Below are positions 24,034 to 32,570 of a stretch of 64,000 nt of DNA, piece by piece; position 1 is the first letter of the stretch; each line of letters begins with the position of its first letter. The DNA is taken from NCBI RefSeq assembly GCF_027947535.2, contig NZ_JAAGKO020000004.1, positions 124,001 to 188,000 on the forward strand, given 5' to 3'. This DNA is from Streptantibioticus silvisoli. Its GTDB lineage: Bacteria; Actinomycetota; Actinomycetes; Streptomycetales; Streptomycetaceae. The notes beneath the pieces are model-generated. The model was not told the DNA's origin and searched no databases. It saw only the letters and a list, made by a program, of their open reading frames with translations. A program made the translations under genes and the position numbers.

Positions 24034-25718
24034 TGACCGGCACCGGCACACTGCTGCTGCGGCGCCTGAGGACAACGGCGGCCCGGCTGCGGAAGACGGC
24101 CCCGCTGCGGAATGCGGCCCGGCTGCGGAACGCGGCATGGCTGCGGAGGGCGGCCCGCGCGCTGCGGCCGTCCGCGCTGTCGCTGCGCTCCCGGCTGGTG
24201 CTGCTGTCGGTGGCGCTGGTCGTCATCGGGCTCGGGGTCAGCGACACCGTGGTCCTCGGCTCGGTCCAGGGCAAGCTCGTCGAACGCGCCGACCAGCAAC
24301 TGGAGCGGTTCGGGCAGCCGTTGACGCATCGGCTGATGCTCGGCGGCCCCCCGCCGCAGCACCAGCAGCACGGCGCCGCCGACGGGACCGCCGGCGGGGG
24401 CTTCCCCCGGTCCTGGCTGCCCAGCCAGTACGTGGTGGCGTTCGCCGCGCCCGACGGCACGATCACCCAGCAACTGCGCGTCCCGGTCTCGGCCGGCGAC
24501 CCGCGCCCGCTGTGGCCGGTGATGAACGCCGCCCAGCTCAAGGCGCGCACCGGCACCCCGTTCGACGTCCCCAGCGACCACGGCGGCGGCAGCTGGCGGG
24601 TGCTGATCCTGCCGGTCGGCGGCCCGCCCGGCCGGCACACCGGCCCGCACCCCGGCGGCTACGGCACCGCGGCGGCGACCACCGCGCCGGCCGCCGAACT
24701 GCCGGCCGGCGTGGTGGTCGCCGTCTCGCTGGACGACGTCACCTCCACCACGGCGAAGCTGCGCACCGCGTTCCTGCTGATCGGCCTGCTGGTGGCGGCG
24801 CTGCTGGGGCTGGCCGGCTGGTTCGCGGTACGCGCCGGGCTGCGGCCGCTGCGCCGGATCGAGGCGACCGCCACCGAGATCGCGGCCGGCCGCCCGCTGT
24901 CGTACCGGATGCCCGACGTCTCACCGCGCACCGAGGCCGGCCGGCTGTCGACCGCGCTCAACGGCATGCTGGCGCAGATCGAGTCCGCGTTCGCCGCCCG
25001 GGCCGAGTCCGAGGACCGCATGCGGCGCTTCGTCGCCGACGCCAGCCACGAACTGCGCACCCCGCTGGCCGGCATCCGCGGCTTCGCCGAGCTGTACCGG
25101 ATGGGCGCGCTGCCGGACGAGGCCGACGTCCAGCGCACGATGGCCCGCATCGAGAGCGAGGCGATCCGGATGGGCGGCCTGGTGCAGGACCTGCTCACGC
25201 TGGCCCGCGCCGACGAGCACCGCCCGCTGCGGCTGGAGCCGATGGACCTGCGCACCCTGGCCGCCGACGCGCTGCACGACACCACCGCGCTGGACGCCAC
25301 CCGCCCGGTCTCCCTCACCGGCCCCGGTGGCGCCGGCACCCCGCCGGGCCCGGCGCTGGTGCTGGGCGACGAGGCCCGGCTGCGGCAGGTCGTCGCCAAC
25401 CTGGTCGGCAACGCCGTCGCCCACACCCCGCCCGGCACCCCGGTGCGCATCGGCGTCGGCACGGCCGGCGGCCACGGCGTCATCGAGGTGGCCGACTCCG
25501 GGCCCGGCCTGGAACCCGCCCAGGCCGCCCGGGTCTTCGAGCGCTTCTACCGGGTCGACGCCTCCCGCTCCCGCCGCGAGGGCGGCGGCGCCGGCCTGGG
25601 CCTGGCCATCGTCGCCGCCCTGGTCACCGGGCACGGCGGCCACGTCGACCTGGAGACCGCTCCCGGCGGGGGCGCGGTCTTCCGGGTCAGCGTGCCGTGC
25701 GTGCAGCCCGGGAGCTGA
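24033..25718 (+). CDS. Sensor histidine kinase
   Basis: A 561-residue HAMP-type sensor kinase. A basic, repetitive cytoplasmic leader (about 6-50, repeats of the form LRNAARLRNAAWLRRAA) precedes helix 1 (about 55-75). An extracytoplasmic sensor of about 165 residues follows, with Pro/Gly-rich insertions, then helix 2, a HAMP linker (RRIEATATEIAAGRPLS), the H-box DASHELRTPLAGIRG and the ATPase domain with NLVGNAVAHTPPG, DSGPGL and GAGLGLAIV. It should phosphorylate the response regulator encoded immediately upstream, with TGATG overlap. The leader is odd for this family. Convergent with the DJ-1 gene, with no spacer between the two stops. Confidence 0.95.
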   Translation: MTGTGTLLLRRLRTTAARLRKTAPLRNAARLRNAAWLRRAARALRPSALSLRSRLVLLSVALVVIGLGVSDTVVLGSVQGKLVERADQQLERFGQPLTHRLMLGGPPPQHQQHGAADGTAGGGFPRSWLPSQYVVAFAAPDGTITQQLRVPVSAGDPRPLWPVMNAAQLKARTGTPFDVPSDHGGGSWRVLILPVGGPPGRHTGPHPGGYGTAAATTAPAAELPAGVVVAVSLDDVTSTTAKLRTAFLLIGLLVAALLGLAGWFAVRAGLRPLRRIEATATEIAAGRPLSYRMPDVSPRTEAGRLSTALNGMLAQIESAFAARAESEDRMRRFVADASHELRTPLAGIRGFAELYRMGALPDEADVQRTMARIESEAIRMGGLVQDLLTLARADEHRPLRLEPMDLRTLAADALHDTTALDATRPVSLTGPGGAGTPPGPALVLGDEARLRQVVANLVGNAVAHTPPGTPVRIGVGTAGGHGVIEVADSGPGLEPAQAARVFERFYRVDASRSRREGGGAGLGLAIVAALVTGHGGHVDLETAPGGGAVFRVSVPCVQPGS

Positions 25719-26447
25719 TCAGCCCGCCTGCGCCAGCATCGCGGCGAACCGGCGGCCGAACAGGTAGGCGTCGCCCGGCCAGCGGGCCGACAGGTAGTGG
25801 CCGTCCTCGACGACGAAGGCGGCCGTGTCGTCGGTGGCGGTGCCGCGGGCCGTCCCGGCGCGCGGACCGCGTTCGAACTGCTCCGGGCGGTCCAGCGCCG
25901 CCCGGACCTCCTGCTCGACGTAGGCCGGATACGTGCGGTAATAACGCCCCAGCCGCCACGCGGTGAGCGCGTAGGCGGTGCGTTCCATGTACGCCGGCAG
26001 GCACGTCGTGCGGTGGCCGCCCAGCACGCCGGCCCGGGCCGCCACCAGGACGCCGTGGCAGATCGCGCCGACCGGCCGCCGCAGCGCCCAGAACGCGGAC
26101 ACCTTGCCGGCCAGCACCGGCGACCCCAGGTACTGCCGCATCCCCGGCGCGTGACCGCCCGGCAGCAGCAGCCCGTCGTAGTCGGCCGGCTCCACCGCCT
26201 CCCACGCCACCGTCGCGGCGAACTCCGGCGCGCGCTCCAACTCCCGGTAGAACCGCACGGGTTCCTCGTGCGCGCCGAGCTTGCCGAACAGCACGCCGGT
26301 CAACAGCCGCGGATCGGCGGCCGGTACGGTCCCGGCGCGCTCGGTGGCGAACACCACCTGGTGCCCCGCGTCCCGCAGCACCCGCCACGGCACGGCGACC
26401 TCCGTCACGTCGAAGTCCCGGTCGGGCAGCGGAATCAGCACTCGCAT
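25719..26447 (-). CDS. DJ-1/PfpI family protein
   Basis: A 242-residue class-I glutamine-amidotransferase-like protein. The nucleophile elbow is AICHGVLV with Cys130, preceded by the LLLPGGHAPGMRQYL loop (about 93-107) that carries the family's PGGHxP motif. This matches DJ-1/PfpI proteins such as the Hsp31-like glyoxalase III or protease-like enzymes; which activity applies cannot be told from sequence. Its stop codon abuts that of the kinase gene on the other strand. Confidence 0.92.
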   Translation of the reverse strand: MRVLIPLPDRDFDVTEVAVPWRVLRDAGHQVVFATERAGTVPAADPRLLTGVLFGKLGAHEEPVRFYRELERAPEFAATVAWEAVEPADYDGLLLPGGHAPGMRQYLGSPVLAGKVSAFWALRRPVGAICHGVLVAARAGVLGGHRTTCLPAYMERTAYALTAWRLGRYYRTYPAYVEQEVRAALDRPEQFERGPRAGTARGTATDDTAAFVVEDGHYLSARWPGDAYLFGRRFAAMLAQAG

Positions 26448-26590
26448 GGGGTCACCTCGGCGACGGTCGGGGTACCGGACGGCCCCACGCTAGCGCCCGG
26501 TGCGGTGCCGTCGGCCGGGGGTGCGGCGCGACCCGGCGGACACCCCCGCGCGGGCCGGCCGGCCGCCGGCCGGCGGCGTCGCGCCGGACG

Positions 26591-27409
26591 TCAGCAGCCG
26601 TCGCCGCCGGCCGCCGGCACGGTGTCGGCGGGCAGCCCCAGCGTCGCGCGGGCGATCAGTTGGTAGACGTCCGGGCGGAACGCCGGGGAGTAGGAGGTGT
26701 ACTCGTAACAGCCGCCCTGGTGCAGTCCGGCGATGACACCGACGACGAAGGTGAGGTGGCCGGGACCGCCGGTGATCCACGGGCTGCCGCTGGAACCGCC
26801 CACGTAGCCGTGGCAGTTGAAGCTGGGATAGCCGTCGGTGTAGTACACCCCGGTCACGCAGCGGATCGGCTGGTCGTCGAGGCCGGCGTTGTACGCGACG
26901 TCGGTGATCGTGCTGCCCGAACGCGGCGCCTGGCCCAGCACGTTGGCACCGGTGACGTCCTGCACCCCGACCGTGCGGCCACCGAGCCGCTGGTCGGCGA
27001 CGGTCAGGATGGCGTAGTCGTGCCGCGGGTCCTGACCCGAGGTCCACGCCGGGTCCACGTAGGCGTGGGTGACCGTCCACACGCCGTACGGGGTCCTCCC
27101 CTCGTCGTATCCGGGCACGAACTGCCAGCCCGCAGCGGTGCCGTGCACGCAGTGCGCCGCCGTCAGCACGAGGTCGTGCCCCGGGCTCGCCACCACGCTC
27201 GCGCTGCAACCGTGGTCCGCGGCAAGGCCGTTGCGGAACAGCGCGCCGACCGTGGGCGTGCCGTCGAACGGCGTCGCGGTGCCCGTGCCGGGCGGCGCCG
27301 GGGGATCCGCCGCTGCGGGCCCGGCCGCGAGCACCCCTATCGACAGCGCGGCGGCCACCGCCACCCACACCCGTATCCCTGACAACCCGGTCCTCGACCG
27401 ACTGGCCAC
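26591..27409 (-). CDS. Secreted trypsin-like serine protease
   Basis: A 272-residue exported S1-family (glutamyl-endopeptidase-like) protease. The signal peptide covers about 1-34 (ending PAAA|D). The triad is His86 in VLTAAHC, Asp131 in RHDYAIL and Ser207 in GGSSGSPW. Cys 68/87 and 184/199 can form the usual disulfides. There is no long propeptide between signal and mature domain, unlike the alpha-lytic type. The substrate is unknown. Divergent from the sortase operon, 500 bp away. Confidence 0.93.
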   Translation of the reverse strand: MASRSRTGLSGIRVWVAVAAALSIGVLAAGPAAADPPAPPGTGTATPFDGTPTVGALFRNGLAADHGCSASVVASPGHDLVLTAAHCVHGTAAGWQFVPGYDEGRTPYGVWTVTHAYVDPAWTSGQDPRHDYAILTVADQRLGGRTVGVQDVTGANVLGQAPRSGSTITDVAYNAGLDDQPIRCVTGVYYTDGYPSFNCHGYVGGSSGSPWITGGPGHLTFVVGVIAGLHQGGCYEYTSYSPAFRPDVYQLIARATLGLPADTVPAAGGDGC

Positions 27410-27909
27410 GTTCCGACTCCTCTCCGCGGACGATCACCGGTGACGCGGCCGTCCGACGCAGTCCTCGTACCCGGGTTGGGCCGGGACAGGCCGTTGCCCG
27501 GGACTCCCGGTCGCGCGGCGGGTCGTGATGAGCCGTTCCTGTCCCGCCGCGCACCCGCGCGCAAGAGATACGACCGACCGCGGACCCCCGCTTCACCTGC
27601 GGCGATGCCGCCGGCCACGGCCCGTTCCGCCGCGGTGGCGGACGGTACGCGCCCGCCCGCCCCGGTCACCCGCCGCCACCGGACGACGCCACGCGCGACA
27701 CCGGCGCCGACCCGATCGCGGTACCGCGCGGCGGCCTCCGGCGACCCCCGGTGGTCTTCCGCGGTCCCCAACTCCCCGTCCCCGCAACGCTTTACCAACC
27801 CTTTGCAACCGGGTCGGCGGCCCGGTCGTCTCTTCGCCCGATCCGACAACGAGCGCCTGCCGCCCGCCGCCCGGCGCGGCGGTGGCGGGCCGAGGAGAGA
27901 GAAGTCGTT
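27410..27909. other. 500-bp divergent spacer, no gene seen
   Basis: It separates the protease gene from the sortase operon. Near its right end two similar words, CTTTACCAACC and CTTTGCAACCG (about 27790-27813), stand in tandem in otherwise GC-rich DNA and may be part of the rightward promoter or an operator. No protein-like frame with a ribosome site is present. Confidence 0.4.
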
Positions 27910-28383
27910 ATGCCGTTCCTGCGCAAGAGTGTGATGACAGCGGCCGCCCTGGCCTGCGGTGCGGTGCTCGCGACGGCCGGCCCGGCGCTGGCCGTCGGCT
28001 CCGCCCACCCGTCGGGCGCCCCCGCCACCGGCCGGCTGGCCAGTGACTCGGGCAAGGGCACCGGCCAGCCGGCCAGCGCCTCGGGCACCGGCTCCGGCCG
28101 GCTGACCGGCACCTCGGGCAAGCCCTCCGGCCGGCCGACCAGCCGCCCGGTCAAGCCCACCGGCCAGCCGACCAGCGCCCCCCGGCCGGCCGTCTCCGCG
28201 GTTCCCGCGCCCGGCCGCCAGGTCGGTCGCGTGCCCAGCGGCGCCCCGGACACCGGTGTTCCGCCGCTGGCCGCCGGCCACAGCGGGCACGGCACCGCCG
28301 AGGGCTCCGCGGCCGCCGCGGTCGTGCTGCTGGGCGCGGCCGTCGTCGTCGTGCGCCGCCGTTCGCTGCGGGCCCAGGGCTGA
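27910..28383 (+). CDS. Sortase-dependent surface protein
   Basis: A 157-residue exported protein from ATG 27910 with an AGGAGA ribosome site. It has a signal peptide (1-28, ending ALA), a Gly/Ser/Thr/Pro-rich middle with repeated TGQP/SGRP words, then VPSGAPDTGVPP (about 113-124), a C-terminal helix and the basic tail RRRSLRAQG. The VPSGAPDTG block before a helix is typical of small streptomycete proteins encoded beside class F sortases, so APDTG rather than LPxTG is the likely sorting signal. The stop is 3 bp before the sortase TTG, so they form one operon. Confidence 0.85.
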   Translation: MPFLRKSVMTAAALACGAVLATAGPALAVGSAHPSGAPATGRLASDSGKGTGQPASASGTGSGRLTGTSGKPSGRPTSRPVKPTGQPTSAPRPAVSAVPAPGRQVGRVPSGAPDTGVPPLAAGHSGHGTAEGSAAAAVVLLGAAVVVVRRRSLRAQG

Positions 28384-28386
28384 CCG

Positions 28387-29040
28387 TTGCGCCTGAAGCG
28401 TGCCGTCGCGGCCCTCGCGGTGCCGGCCGCCGCCGCCGCCTGCTGCGCGGGCTGCGGCCCGGACCGCCCGGCCGCCGCGAACGGCCCCCGGACGCCGGTC
28501 GCCGTCACCGCGCCGCCGGCGAAGGCACCGGCCGCCCGGCCGTCCGCCGGTCCGAAGCCGTTGGCGTCCTCCGCGCCGGTGCGGCTGGAGATCCCGGCCA
28601 TCGGGGTCGACACCCCCGTGATGCGGCTCGGGCTGGCCGCGGACGGCACCGTCGAGGTGCCGCCGATCGCCGCGCACGCGCCGGCCGGCTGGTACGACGG
28701 CTCGCCGACGCCGGGGCGGACCGGGCCGTCGGTGATCCTGGCCCACGTCACGGTCGGCCGGTACGGCGACGGGGTGTTCCTGCACCTGTCCCGGCTGCGT
28801 CCGGGCGACCGGGTCACCGCCCGGCTGCGCGACGGTGCCACGGCCGGCTTCACCGTCGAGTCGGTGCGTACCGTCGCCAAGGCGCACTTCCCCACCGCGT
28901 CCGTCTACGGTGACACCGCCCGGCCCGAGCTGCGGCTGATCACCTGCGGCGGCCCGCGCGACGCCGCGGGGACCGGCTACGCCGACAACGTCGTCGTCTA
29001 CGCCGACCTGACGTCCACGACGCCCGCCACGACGACGTGA
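28387..29040 (+). CDS. Class F sortase
   Basis: A 217-residue transpeptidase started at TTG 28387. A signal anchor with a Cys-rich hydrophobic segment covers about 5-25, a Pro/Ala-rich linker follows, and the sortase barrel begins at about 62 (VRLEIPAIGVDTPV). The catalytic His lies in VILAHVTVG and the catalytic Cys in LRLITCGG; the C-terminal GTGYADNVVVYADL is characteristic of class F. It should cleave the sorting signal of the protein encoded just upstream and attach it to the wall or to a partner. Confidence 0.92.
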   Translation: MRLKRAVAALAVPAAAAACCAGCGPDRPAAANGPRTPVAVTAPPAKAPAARPSAGPKPLASSAPVRLEIPAIGVDTPVMRLGLAADGTVEVPPIAAHAPAGWYDGSPTPGRTGPSVILAHVTVGRYGDGVFLHLSRLRPGDRVTARLRDGATAGFTVESVRTVAKAHFPTASVYGDTARPELRLITCGGPRDAAGTGYADNVVVYADLTSTTPATTT

Positions 29041-29052
29041 CCGGCTGACCAC

Positions 29053-29094
29053 CCGTGGTCCCGGACGGGCCGCAACGCCCGCCCGGGACCACGG
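29053..29094 (+). terminator. Terminator after the sortase operon
   Basis: A 12-bp perfect stem (29053-29064 with 29083-29094) 13 bp past the sortase stop. It separates this operon from the sigma-factor pair. Confidence 0.8.
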
Positions 29095-29136
29095 CGACCA
29101 CCGAACTCCCTTGCCCCGCCCAGACCTTGGAGAGCG

Positions 29137-29628
29137 TTGAGCCGGTCCCAGGACACCGCGGCGTCCGAACTGTTCGCCGCCGTCTACCCGCGGCTCGCCG
29201 GGTGGTGCCGGCGGCTGGTCGACGACGACGGCACCGCGCACGAGATCGCCTCCGAGGCGTTCACCCGCCTGTGGGCCCGCTGGTCCAAGGTGGACGAGCC
29301 GCGCGGCTTCCTCTACGTCACCGCCGCCAACCTGGTGCGCGACCACTGGCGCCGGCTGGAACGCGAACGCCGCACCCTGCGCCGCGTCACCGCCGAAGCC
29401 GTCACCCGCGGCCAGGACGAGGACGACCCCTCGGTGCGGCTGCTCGTCCGTTCCCTGCCCCGGCGACTGCGCGTGCCGGTCCTGCTGTACTACTACGCGG
29501 ACCTGCCGGTGCGTGAAGTGGCCCTGCTGACCGGACGCAAGGAGGGCACGGTCAAGGCCGACCTGCACGCCGCCCGCGAACTTCTGCGCTCCAACCTCGG
29601 GAGACGTCTTGACCACTCACCCCGCTGA
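29137..29628 (+). CDS. RNA polymerase sigma factor, ECF-like sigma-70 family
   Basis: A 163-residue sigma factor from TTG 29137 (GGAGAG upstream). Region 2 is visible as FAAVYPRLAGWCRRLVDDDGTAHEIASEAFTRLWARW with the FLYVTAANLVRDHWRR helix; region 4 is PRRLRVPVLLYYYADLPVREVALLTGRKEGTVKADLHAARELLR. It would direct RNA polymerase to a small regulon. The following membrane protein overlaps it by 20 bp and may be its anti-sigma partner. Confidence 0.9.
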   Translation: MSRSQDTAASELFAAVYPRLAGWCRRLVDDDGTAHEIASEAFTRLWARWSKVDEPRGFLYVTAANLVRDHWRRLERERRTLRRVTAEAVTRGQDEDDPSVRLLVRSLPRRLRVPVLLYYYADLPVREVALLTGRKEGTVKADLHAARELLRSNLGRRLDHSPR

Positions 29629-30196
29629 CCCCGGAAAGGACCGCGGCGACGGCCGCAGCGACGGCCGCGTCCAGCACCCGGCCGAGGACCACGACGACGA
29701 GCTGACCGTCCTGCTCGGCCCCGGCACCGGGCACCTGATGCCGCCGCCCGGCACGTTCGAACGCGTCCGCCGCACCGCGGCCCGCCGCCGCAGCCTGCGC
29801 GCGGCCGCCGCCGCCGGCATCGGGCTGGCGTTCGCCGCCGCTGTCGCGCTGCCCCTGACGCTGACGCTCAACGGCCCCGCCGCGCCGCCGGACCCGGTAC
29901 CGCCCGCCGCCCCGCCGGCCGCCGGCACCTCGCTGCCCGGCCGGACGGCCCCCTCGGCACCCGCTCCGGCCCCCTCCCGGTCGGCCGGCCCCACCGCGAT
30001 CCCGCAACGGCCCACCGGACTGCCCCGACGCCGGCCGTCCACCCCGTCGGGCCGCCTGCGCGACTCCCTGGACCCGACCCCCACCGCCACCGCACGGCGG
30101 GCGGGCGACGGACGGCTGGCGAGCCCCCCGGCGGTGACGGGTTCGACGCGGACGACGAGCCCGACCAGCCCGACGAAGCCGGAGGTCACGCCGTGA
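29609..30196 (+). CDS. Single-pass membrane protein, candidate anti-sigma factor
   Basis: A 195-residue protein from TTG 29609, overlapping the sigma gene. Residues 1-60 are cytoplasmic, charged and His/Asp-rich (EDHDDELTVLLGPGTGHLMPP), then RTAARRRSLR, one helix (about 67-88), and an extracytoplasmic Pro/Ala/Ser/Arg-rich tail of about 105 residues. It lacks the HxxxCxxC zinc motif of ZAS anti-sigma factors, so the role is inferred only from gene overlap and topology. Confidence 0.75.
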   Translation: MTTHPADPGKDRGDGRSDGRVQHPAEDHDDELTVLLGPGTGHLMPPPGTFERVRRTAARRRSLRAAAAAGIGLAFAAAVALPLTLTLNGPAAPPDPVPPAAPPAAGTSLPGRTAPSAPAPAPSRSAGPTAIPQRPTGLPRRRPSTPSGRLRDSLDPTPTATARRAGDGRLASPPAVTGSTRTTSPTSPTKPEVTP

Positions 30197-30852
30197 CGCG
30201 GGAAGTGGGCGCGGTCGCGCCGTGACGCGGGGTCGGCCCATCGCATGGGGAGTTGACGCACCGGAGCGGCAACTCCGGTGCTGGCATAGGTACTTGAGGG
30301 GGAGGAGCGGCTGAGCTGCTTCATGGGGAAGTGGGCTCGGCGGGGACGCGGTTCCGCGATGGCCGGCCGGCGGGGTCAGGCGGGGCCGGGGAGCGCGGCG
30401 GGGCGGTGGCGGGGCGGCGCCGAGGGCCGCCGCGGGGGCAGTGACGGGCGGCGCCGGAGACGGCCGCGGGGGCGGGGAACCGGGGTACGGGCAATCCGAA
30501 TTCACGGCTTCGGATCAACCGGCCACGCATTCGGTCATAAGGCGGTCCGGTGCGTTCTCGGTGGTCACCGTCAGCGTTTTACCGCGACCTCGGACGGCGA
30601 ATGCGTGAGCCGGTCGGCGGAGGCGGTTCCCGGAGCGGTGGTCGGCCCGTCGGCGAACGCGGGTGGTGGCGCGGGGGCGACGCGGGTGGTGAATGCGGTG
30701 CCGTCGTCGCCGGATTGGGCGGAGGTACGGAATCGGCTCACCGCGGTGACGGTCCGGGAGCGGTCGCCGATGTCGCCCGGAAAGTCGTCGGGCACCGGTG
30801 GAGATAATTCCCGGTGAACTCTTCGGGGCCCTTCGCCGTTGGCGGAAACGCG
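30197..30852. other. 650-bp spacer, no gene seen
   Basis: Open frames exist on both strands but lack ribosome sites and normal composition. It separates the rightward sigma operon from the leftward cold-shock gene. The middle (30500-30600) is less GC-rich than its surroundings. Confidence 0.4.
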
Positions 30853-30892
30853 GACGGCCGGGACCACTCCCGAAGGAGCGGTCCCGGCCGTC
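30853..30892 (-). terminator. Terminator of the cold-shock gene
   Basis: A 13-bp stem (30853-30865 with 30880-30892) 13 bp beyond the leftward stop codon of the cold-shock protein gene. Confidence 0.82.
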
Positions 30893-30905
30893 GAGGCGTC
30901 TCGGG

Positions 30906-31109
30906 TCAGGCCGGGACGATGTTCTCGGCCTGCGGGCCCTTCTGGCCCTGGACGACCTCGAAGCTGACCTTCTGGCCTTCCTGGAGCTCACGGAAGCCGG
31001 AGGCGGAGATGTTGGAGTAGTGGGCGAAGACGTCGGCGCCGCCGCCGTCCTGCTCGATGAAGCCGAAGCCCTTTTCAGCGTTGAACCACTTCACGGTACC
31101 GGTAGCCAT
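30906..31109 (-). CDS. cspA: Cold-shock protein, CspA family
   Basis: A 67-residue single cold-shock domain. RNP1 is KGFGFIEQ and RNP2 is VFAHY, the aromatic patches that bind single-stranded RNA and DNA. ATG 31109 has a strong AGGAGA ribosome site; a longer open frame to 31235 is leader, not protein. The protein probably melts RNA structure at low temperature and can act as an antiterminator. The leader carries an intrinsic terminator and two more hairpins, a sign of RNA-level control. The family has several paralogues in streptomycetes, so the exact symbol is uncertain. Confidence 0.95.
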   Translation of the reverse strand: MATGTVKWFNAEKGFGFIEQDGGGADVFAHYSNISASGFRELQEGQKVSFEVVQGQKGPQAENIVPA

Positions 31110-31207
31110 AATGTTCTCCTCAGGGGCAGTAGAACGAAACCCCGCACTGTGCGGAATCGCGTCGCCGTATTGACCCCTCCGGATATGACGAAAGAATTCG
31201 CTGTCCG

Positions 31208-31248
31208 GAAAAACAAAAATGCACCTGAAGGTCACATCCTCAGGTGCA
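31208..31248 (-). terminator. Intrinsic terminator (attenuator) in the cold-shock gene leader
   Basis: Read leftward, a 9-bp perfect stem TGCACCTGA/TCAGGTGCA (31248-31240 with 31228-31220) is followed directly by TTTTTGTTTTT (31219-31209). It has the full hairpin plus U-tract architecture, rare in this genome, and lies 110 nt upstream of the cold-shock ATG on the coding strand. A TTGACT box lies just upstream on the same strand (complement of 31281-31286), so a transcript from there would cross it. It is either an attenuator or the end of a short leader RNA. Confidence 0.7.
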
Positions 31249-31309
31249 CACAGAGTTCCATGGGTACCAAAACCGCAACGCAGTCAACCTAACACACATC
31301 CGTCACAGT

Positions 31310-31927
31310 GGCGAGGATGTGATCGACAACCCGTGAAGAACGCATCCGCCGCCGGAACAGCAGACCGGAGAGCGGACGGTGAACACCGCTTCCGGCGCCT
31401 CCCCGCAGTCGCGGAAGTGCGGGGCGTCACTCTCCGGGGGCGGGTTGCGAGGTGACTGCGGGATGGCCCCGCGAAGGTGTGAGTGACCGGTTCCGCGGAC
31501 GTGTGCGGACGGATGCGGACCGTGGCGGACGGATGCGGACCGTGTCCGTCCGTGTGCGGCCGGCCCGCTGGCGGACCGCGCGGCAGATCCGCCCGGCCGA
31601 TCCGTGGGAGCCGTTCCGGGGCCGTGCGTTCGACGCTGTGCGCAACACCACATCGCGCCCGGGCCACGCGCCGCCCCTCGCGGGCCCGCGAGCGGGCGGG
31701 CGCGCGCCGGAGGTGCGGGCGGACGCCGCACAGGTGTTGCCCCGGAAGCCCACAGGCGATCGGTGGCCGGTCCGCGCCGAGATCTCGATGTGATCTCGAT
31801 GAGGTTGCGGCGGACCGCGCGGGGGAGGCGAAAATGAACGGACCGGTGGCCTTTTGCTGTCGTCATGCGCAGCGCGCTGTGCGACGCTGTGGATTCAGAA
31901 CCTCCACCGAATACCCCAGGAGCCCCT
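31310..31927. other. 600-bp divergent spacer, no gene seen
   Basis: Lies between the leftward cold-shock gene and the rightward SCO5918-family gene. GTGCGGACGGATGCGGACCG-like words repeat near 31497-31560. The end near 31800-31900 is less GC-rich and probably contains the rightward promoter. No credible frame. Confidence 0.4.
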
Positions 31928-32212
31928 GTGCGCTGTGTCATCGCCGGCTGTCACTTCGACCTGACCGCGAGTGAGGTACAGGCGGCCATGAAGGGCATCG
32001 CTCCCGAACCCGTCAACGGTCCGTCCGTCACGATCGGCCGCCGGACGTACCCGGTGAAGCAGGTCGGCGCGGTCCTCACCCGGCAGGACCGCCGCGACTT
32101 CTCCGCCGCCGAGGTCACCATCGCCCTCACGCGCCTGGGCTTCACCTGCGCCTCCGCCCCGGTCGCGCCGCCCCAGCCGACCGCGCCCGCGGACCCCTGG
32201 CCGATGTCCTGA
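31928..32212 (+). CDS. SCO5918 family protein
   Basis: A 94-residue protein from GTG 31928 with AGGAG 6 nt upstream. It matches the small actinobacterial SCO5918 family in MRCVIA..FDLT, SMKG-like AAMKGIAPEPV, IGRRTYPVKQVG, TRQDRRDFSA and TRLGFTC. The function is not established; in Streptomyces coelicolor, as I recall it, the founding member lies near a cold-shock gene and a DEAD-box helicase. Here it is divergent from a cold-shock gene, which supports a cold-related role, but no helicase is present. Confidence 0.87.
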   Translation: MRCVIAGCHFDLTASEVQAAMKGIAPEPVNGPSVTIGRRTYPVKQVGAVLTRQDRRDFSAAEVTIALTRLGFTCASAPVAPPQPTAPADPWPMS

Positions 32213-32570
32213 CCCACGCGGCGACAGCGGCCCGACGTGCCGCGCGACCGGCGACGCCCCCGCCGTCGCGCCTGCCGGGTCCCGCGTTCGCGACGCGCCG
32301 TGCCGACGGCGCGCGGGCCCTGCGGCGGTGGCCGAAGCCCGCTGCCGCGGTGCTGCGGACACCCCTGCCGTCACGGCGAAAACCCTTGCGGCGCAAGGGG
32401 AAACGCCGGTCGCGGCAGCGGTGGAACGCGTCGTGCGCTCCCGGTCGGGGACCGGGCGGGTGCCGTACGCTGGCCGTACCGGAGGACGTTTCTGAGCCGG
32501 GCCTCAGCCTGCTCCTTCCTGCGGTGAGCCACCTACGCCGGGCGTCATGCCCGGGGACGGGCCACGTGCC
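32213..32570. other. Spacer with a small perfect hairpin, no gene seen
   Basis: Contains CCCTTGC-GGC-GCAAGGG (32383-32399) flanked by A-runs (GCGAAAA before, GAAACGC after), which stands out from the GC-rich surroundings and could be a terminator for the SCO5918-family gene or a regulatory hairpin. A TACGCT -10-like hexamer near 32463-32475 may start the desaturase transcript. Confidence 0.4.
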
